From Dentipellis sp. KUC8613 (lineage: Eukaryota; Basidiomycota; Agaricomycetes; Russulales; Hericiaceae): a stretch of 11,087 nucleotides of DNA. Below, piece by piece: positions 8,010-11,087 of this stretch. Numbering within the stretch: the stretch's first letter is position 1; each line of letters starts with the position of its first letter. A model generated the notes under the pieces. That model was not told where the DNA came from and searched no databases. It saw nothing but the letters and a program-made list of their open reading frames with translations. The position numbers and the translations under genes were made by a program. The DNA is taken from positions 23,301-34,387 of the forward strand of contig NSJX01000126.1 of assembly GCA_002286715.1 (NCBI GenBank). The letters run 5' to 3'.

Positions 8010-8324
8010 AACTATTGGTGCCGATACTTAGACTTGCAGATTTCGCAAATGGAGTCCATTTCCGCGACGTGACTTCGAGTTTACGGGCGACTGTGATGCT
8101 CTAAAAATATAAGCAATTCATGGTGTGTCTGTACTACCGTCTTCCATATGCAGTCCAAATTTGACAGCAATTGGGCAAGTAACAGAGCATACAGAAAATG
8201 AACATGTCGGAAAGTGAGTGGATGTGGCTGAGATTGTGGGAATGGACTTCCTGTTGGGGTGATTAAAATTCTGTTGACTTTGGTGGAACCGACTCAAATT
8301 AAAACTGATTCATAGCTGAATCAG
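8010..8324 (+). repeat. Dispersed repeat R600, copy C (5'-truncated)
   Basis: Only the right half of the family is recognisable: CCGCGACGTGACTTCGAGTTTACGGGCGAC near 8069, CATATGCAGTCCAAATTTGACAGCAATTGG near 8145, TACAGAAAATGAACATGTCGG near 8190, ATGTGGCTGAGATTGTGGGA near 8222, and the palindrome at 8305-8324. The hairpin and AATAAA part is missing. It is the most diverged of the longer copies. Loss of the left half with retention of the tail fits 5' truncation of a retrotransposed copy, or simple decay. Confidence 0.6.
8305..8324. repeat. 20-bp palindrome ending R600 copy C, one mismatch
   Basis: CTGATTCATAGCTGAATCAG differs from the copies at 651-670 and 7734-7753 only by C for A at 8316. 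It is retained although the rest of copy C is strongly diverged. Confidence 0.8.
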
Positions 8325-8564
8325 AAATGCCATGTACAGCATTGAGTCAAATTCAATAAATTCACATAAAATTGAGTGAAATCAAAATCAGGAGAAGTCA
8401 AATGAATTCAGAAAAGGTCATGTAGGCATTAAATGAAGTAAGATCTAATTTTATTGTGATAAAGAATAAAACTGTGTGTTTAAGTTTATATGAATTTAAT
8501 TTTGGACAGTGAAAAAACAAGATGAATCAGATCCTGCCGCTTGCCGGCCCACTCCTCACTAGTA
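8318..8564. mobile_element. Second MITE-like element, rearranged relative of 7751-7934
   Basis: The right end (8519-8563, AAGATGAATCAGATCCTGCCGC then GGCCCACTCCTCACTAGT) matches the right arm of the first element, with an internal deletion of the CCCCCCTGGCTGAA part. The left end, CAGAAATGCCATGTACAGC (from 8321), resembles CAGAA...TGGCATGCAGC of the first element's left arm. The interior is different: an AT-rich stretch (about 8338-8440) with the five-base theme of 850-1475 in reverse orientation. Either this is a diverged copy that acquired new interior sequence, or the two ends belong to separate decayed copies. Confidence 0.5.
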
Positions 8565-8785
8565 AGAGAGCTGGGCTTGCTTCTGGCAGATATTACTCAC
8601 CTTCTATCAATCTATAACCAGCTGTGTAGTTCAAATAATCAGAGTAGTTCAGAGAACCAGATAATTCTTTGGGCTACACCACTGTTTGAATTATCGCTGC
8701 ATTGTCGAAATGACAAGTCTTGAGGATATGGTGTTGCTATCCAGATCATATACAACTAATATTAGATCTGCTGTGTTGGCTGCAG
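8562..8785 (+). other. Possible relic intron before the cyclin fragment
   Basis: The acceptor side is good. CTAAT (8757-8761) could be a branch site and lies about 25 bases before CTGCAG (8780-8785), typical of compact fungal introns. GTAAGA at 8562-8567 is a possible donor, but no coding match is seen upstream of it and it overlaps the end of a MITE-like element, so the left edge is speculative. Short open frames here (8541-8723, 8686-8874) match nothing I recognise. Confidence 0.3.
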
Positions 8786-8899
8786 GCCTGGGAGATCAAC
8801 CAGATGGAGCAGGAGATGTGCTCCTACCTCGAGTGGCAACTCAATGTCGAATCTGTTATACTTGCCGATTTTGAGGCTCAAGTGCACTATAATCTTGAT
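8786..8899 (+). pseudogene. Relic exon of a PCL/PHO80-type cyclin (Cyclin_N fragment)
   Basis: In the frame starting at 8786 the translation begins AWEINQMEQEMCSYLEWQLN (to 8845) and continues VESVILADFEAQVHYNLD. This matches the conserved E-I-N-x-M-E-x-E-M-x-x-Y-L-x-W-x-L-x-V stretch of fungal PCL/PHO80-like cyclins, which bind and activate Pho85-type kinases. As I recall, basidiomycete members have almost the same words with Arg where Gln stands in MEQEM. Only about 38 of the roughly 100 cyclin-box residues are present. The preceding half of the box is missing upstream, and the AxE start appears one residue short of the usual ALRE. A splice acceptor directly precedes it. The frame runs on to a stop at about 8971, but residues after 8899 (SCAPCVLC) do not look like the family. 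It is flanked by a MITE-like element and a hairpin cluster, so it is probably a captured or decayed gene fragment, unlikely to be functional. Confidence 0.6.
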
Positions 8900-8974
8900 A
8901 ATTCATGTGCACCTTGTGTTCTATGTTTGTTTAGACTGATACATTCTCTATTGTTGCTCAGCCTGTTCTGACAT

Positions 8975-9160
8975 TCTACTGTAGTCTACTCAGAGCTACG
9001 CGCTGCTACAGTAGATCTATGATCGCTACTGGGTAGCTACTGGGTAGCTACGTACGGTCTTTTGACAAACTCCGAGCTCTACGGGTAGTGCCGATAGCAC
9101 TACCATAGATGCCGGTAGATCAGGCACAGCTATAGTTGATCGCCGGTTCATACGAGCCGG
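8975..9160. other. Cluster of short perfect hairpins and an 11-bp direct repeat
   Basis: TCTACTGTAG (8975-8984) pairs with CTACAGTAGA (9006-9015). GCTACTGGGTA is repeated directly at 9025-9035 and 9036-9046, and GTAGCTAC words within it are self-complementary. GGTAGTGC (9084-9091) pairs perfectly with GCACTACC (9097-9104) around CGATA. CCGGTTC (9143-9149) pairs with GAGCCGG (9154-9160) around ATAC, with one G-T. Together they form a structure-rich spacer between the cyclin relic and the second minisatellite. It may be the end of an unrecognised element; no terminal repeats or coding were found. Confidence 0.6.
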
Positions 9161-9177
9161 ATGACACATTTTCCTGA

Positions 9178-9639
9178 TGGTGCGCCGTTGCTAGGGCATG
9201 CAGGGCGCAGCGATGGCGTAGAGGGGCGGTTACAGGGGCTCTATAGGGCGGTGAAGTTGTGGGAGGGGGCAGCGCGAGCATGGCGGCGTGAAACGGTGGC
9301 GTACAAATGCGAAGCGGCGTCGTGCAGGCGTGGAATGCGCGTCCTGCGCTATTGCTAAGGCGGGCAGGTGCAGCGACGGCGCGGTGGGCAACTACCATGG
9401 CGGGACAGGGAGGCGCCGAGAGGGCGTCGTGCGCTGTTGCTAGGGCGTGTAGGGCACGGCGACAGCTTCACGGGGCCGTGACGGGGCTGCGCGAAGATGC
9501 CGGAGGCACCGAGGAGGGCGTGCATGGTGGAGCGTGGGTATGCAGCGCGACACGACAGCGCACGGGGCAGCGAGATGGCGTAGGTTGCACGCCCTACGCC
9601 CGTTGCAAGGCGGGCAAGGCGACGGCGACGGCGAAGGGG
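9178..9639 (+). repeat. Minisatellite block II, left of the solo LTR
   Basis: GC-rich units share the anchor TTGCTAGGG or TTGCTAAGG, at 9188, 9352 and 9437, with TTGCAAGG at 9603. Spacings are 164, 85 and 166 bases, which suggests a unit of about 82 bases often paired. The copy from 9437 has GGAGGCACCGAG 65 bases on and CAGCGCACGGGGCAG 119 bases on; the same anchors recur at nearly the same spacing to the right of the LTR. Open frames of 60-120 codons on both strands are low complexity and not supported as genes. Confidence 0.8.
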
Positions 9640-10032
9640 TGTTACGACCTGATACGAGCACATGACTGACCTATGGCACCTGACTTCGTCTTGGACTATT
9701 ACTAATTTCCTTTCGTATTACTGATACGCTGACTGATACTGTACTATTCTTATCCGCCAGTACCATCCCATCCCCTTATCTCCTATCTCTACCACTTGCA
9801 CTGGCGATGACCCACCGGCCCTAAACCCACTGTACTATAAGTATGACGACTCCAGTAGCTACAATCCTTAGCTTGTTCTCCTAAGTGTAGTACTCAATAC
9901 ACTGGGTTCTCATCTATCCCTTCGCTCTCGCTTGGTCTGACAGGCTAGGCTCTCTATACCACAAGGCGTCTCCTTGTGCGTGAGTGTAGGAGTACCAAGG
10001 CCCGTGACCTGTCTCGGTCATCGGTCCTTACA
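9640..10032 (+). mobile_element. Solo LTR of an LTR retrotransposon (393 bp)
   Basis: The element begins TGTTACGACC and ends GGTCCTTACA. These are TG...CA ends whose terminal ten bases are inverted copies with two mismatches. The flanks carry a perfect AGGGG duplication. Inside, ACTATAAGTATGACG (TATAAG at 9836-9841) is a TATA-box candidate that would place the start of R near 9865, and the remainder would form R and U5. Composition is balanced and unlike the GC-rich array on either side. No internal region, primer-binding site or polypurine tract is present, so it is a solo LTR left by recombination between two LTRs. Its + orientation is inferred from the TATA position. Whether it is Ty1/copia or Ty3/gypsy cannot be told from the LTR alone. 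Confidence 0.85.
9836..9841 (+). promoter_or_regulatory. TATA-box candidate in the solo LTR
   Basis: TATAAG lies in the context GTACTATAAGTATGACGAC, about halfway along the LTR. That is where an LTR promoter would mark the end of U3. It could in principle drive transcription into the minisatellite to the right; nothing in the sequence shows that it does. Confidence 0.5.
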
Positions 10033-10037
10033 AGGGG

Positions 10038-10470
10038 CATGCGAGCGACGGCGCAGGGGCATGCAAGGCGGTGAGGGCACGCACGGGGCGGCGAGAGCGA
10101 GAGCGATGCGGCACGCGGGGCGGTTGCGAGGCGGCGCGAAGCCATTTCACATGCCAAGAGGGTGGACAGCGCGCGTTGTGCGCCGTTGCTAAGGCGCGCT
10201 GGGCGCGGCGGCGGCGCATGAGGCGGATACGGTGCGGCGCGAAGGTGTTGGAGGCACCGAGAAGGCGTACGTGGCGGGGCGTGAGGGTGCAGAGCGACGT
10301 GGCAGCGCACGGGGCAGTGAGATGGTGTCGAGCACACGTCGAGCGCCATTGCTAGGGCGTGCGAGGCGGTGACAGCACGGGCAGGGCGACAGCAACTCGA
10401 GCGAGGGTGGCCGGGGCTCGAGCGAGGGCGGCGGGCGACAAGAGTGGGGCGAGGCAACATGGCAGAGAGC
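10038..10470 (+). repeat. Minisatellite block II, right of the solo LTR
   Basis: This continues the array interrupted by the LTR. TTGCTAAGG at 10186 and TTGCTAGGG at 10349 are 163 bases apart. GGAGGCACCGAG at 10250 and CAGCGCACGGGGCAG at 10303 lie 64 and 117 bases after the first, almost exactly as in the copy starting at 9437. The last part (GCTCGAGCGAGGGCGGCGGGCG) fades into the A tract. Confidence 0.8.
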
Positions 10471-10481
10471 AAAAAAAAAAA
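10471..10481 (+). repeat. A11 tract
   Basis: Eleven consecutive A residues mark the junction between minisatellite block II and R600 copy D, whose recognisable sequence starts about ten bases later. It could be the poly-A tail of a retrotransposed + strand sequence ending here, or a slippage-prone homopolymer. No target duplication supports the first idea. Confidence 0.7.
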
Positions 10482-10489
10482 CTTACCTT

Positions 10490-11087
10490 TCGCAACTTCG
10501 CGTCCCTCTGCCCCTTGAACTCCTACATGCCTCCGACTTGGCTCGTGAATGCAGTTCTTCGGGGGGCTTCATGTGGCATGAGTGCGGGTGGGAGTGCGAG
10601 TGCATTGAGGATGGTGATGGCGAGGACATGACGAGGAGAGTCGAGTGATGAGCTGGCGTGTCGCCAGAGCCACAAAGACGGTCGGCAATTCCCGTGCATG
10701 GCTCCTCAACTCAACATTCAGGCAAAGACAGGCTCTTTGAAAGCCGAATAAATTGTCTAAAATCTAAACTAAATTTATAAAGTGGTACCCATACATAATA
10801 CGCTCTTCAAAATATTTTCAAGTCAGTTCAATGTGTCTTGCATCGACAATGGTACATCTTTCAATCTGATCCTCTGAAGCACAGCGCGACTTCCAATTTC
10901 TGGGCGATGCAGAGATACAAATTGTTTCAGACTTTTATTGCAGGTGTATATACTTGTTTTGTACATGCCATTAAAGTTTCAGAATGATTGAGGATGAATT
11001 GAGCTGTACAGAAAATAAAAGAGAAGTGTCTTGAACCAATGTGGCTGAAATCCGTGGGAACCAACTTCCCAAACTTGAGATTTTGAA
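10490..11087 (+). repeat. Dispersed repeat R600, copy D (cut by the window end)
   Basis: This aligns with 1-616 from TTCGCGTC(C/G)CTCTGCC onward, including CTACATGCCTCCG near 10524, CGGCAATTCCCGTGCATGGCTCC near 10683, and TGAACCAATGTGGCTGAAATCC near 11032. The final 90 bases differ from copy A at very few positions, while the left half has many substitutions and indels. The terminal palindrome would lie about 35 bases beyond the window. On the minus strand, the frame matching 354-590 of copy A is interrupted by TGA, which argues against a conserved protein. Confidence 0.8.
10731..10752 (+). other. Hairpin plus AATAAA element, R600 copy D
   Basis: GGCTCTTTGAAAGCC (10731-10745) has a GGCT/AGCC stem extended past one mismatch around a three-base loop. 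AATAAA is at 10747-10752. It is the third instance of this arrangement in the window. Confidence 0.5.

Larger units (their letters stand above)
9635..10037. repeat. 5-bp target-site duplication AGGGG flanking the solo LTR
   Basis: AGGGG at 9635-9639 and AGGGG at 10033-10037 directly abut the TG and CA ends of the LTR. A perfect five-base duplication is typical of LTR-retrotransposon integrase. Both copies lie in minisatellite sequence, so the target was the array itself. Confidence 0.85.

Noticed and set aside
8541..8723. A 60-codon frame upstream of the cyclin relic as the missing N-terminal half of the cyclin
   Set aside because: Its sequence shows none of the cyclin-box motifs expected there and begins inside the MITE-like end.
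9178..10470. CRISPR array, suggested by regular spacing in block II
   Set aside because: Repeats and intervening sequence are both degenerate parts of one minisatellite, the spacing is far too long, and the context is eukaryotic.
1..11087. R600 copies A and D as the two LTRs of one giant element
   Set aside because: They lack matching TG...CA ends, differ markedly in their left halves, two further copies lie between them, and no gag-pol region is present.

Overview
The window is repeat-dense nuclear DNA from a eukaryote, and I find no intact gene in it. The best clue to the organism is a short relic at 8786-8899 that reads as the Cyclin_N region of a fungal PCL/PHO80-type cyclin, closest to what I recall of basidiomycete proteins. 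A compact solo LTR, a fungal-looking splice acceptor with a branch-site-like motif, and abundant degenerate repeats fit a mushroom-type basidiomycete with a repeat-expanded genome. That placement is inference from one ~38-residue fragment and needs a search.

Layout. At 1-670 is copy A of a dispersed repeat of about 650 bp, called R600 here. Copy B lies at 7105-7753, a 5'-truncated copy C at 8010-8324, copy D at 10490-11087 (cut by the window end), and a small tail-like fragment at 1985-2060. R600 carries a small hairpin followed by AATAAA (copies A, B, D) and, in copies A, B and C, ends in a 20-bp near-perfect palindrome. 671-2416 is AT-rich: a degenerate five-base array (TGATY-like) at about 850-1475, a probable tRNA-derived SINE from about 1556, and unrecognised sequence to 2416. 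2417-7030 is a 4.6-kb GC-rich, CpG-rich, G-skewed degenerate minisatellite, with a C-rich (apparently inverted) block at 5805-6082. 7751-7934 is a MITE-like inverted-repeat element directly after R600 copy B. A second, rearranged relative at 8318-8564 follows copy C. The cyclin relic is next, then a cluster of small hairpins (8975-9160). A second GC-rich minisatellite (9178-10470) shows a clear higher-order period of about 165 bp and is split by a 393-bp solo LTR (9640-10032) with a perfect 5-bp target duplication, AGGGG. An A11 tract then joins it to R600 copy D.

How the parts relate. Twice in the window (B and D) a GC-rich minisatellite runs almost directly into the 5' side of R600, and R600 copies B and C are each followed by a MITE-like element. 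The region therefore looks like nested or repeated composite units rather than random insertions. The very long open frames in the minisatellite, including 885 codons on the minus strand, are best read as composition artefacts. I found no RNA gene, CRISPR array, defence system or other multi-gene system.
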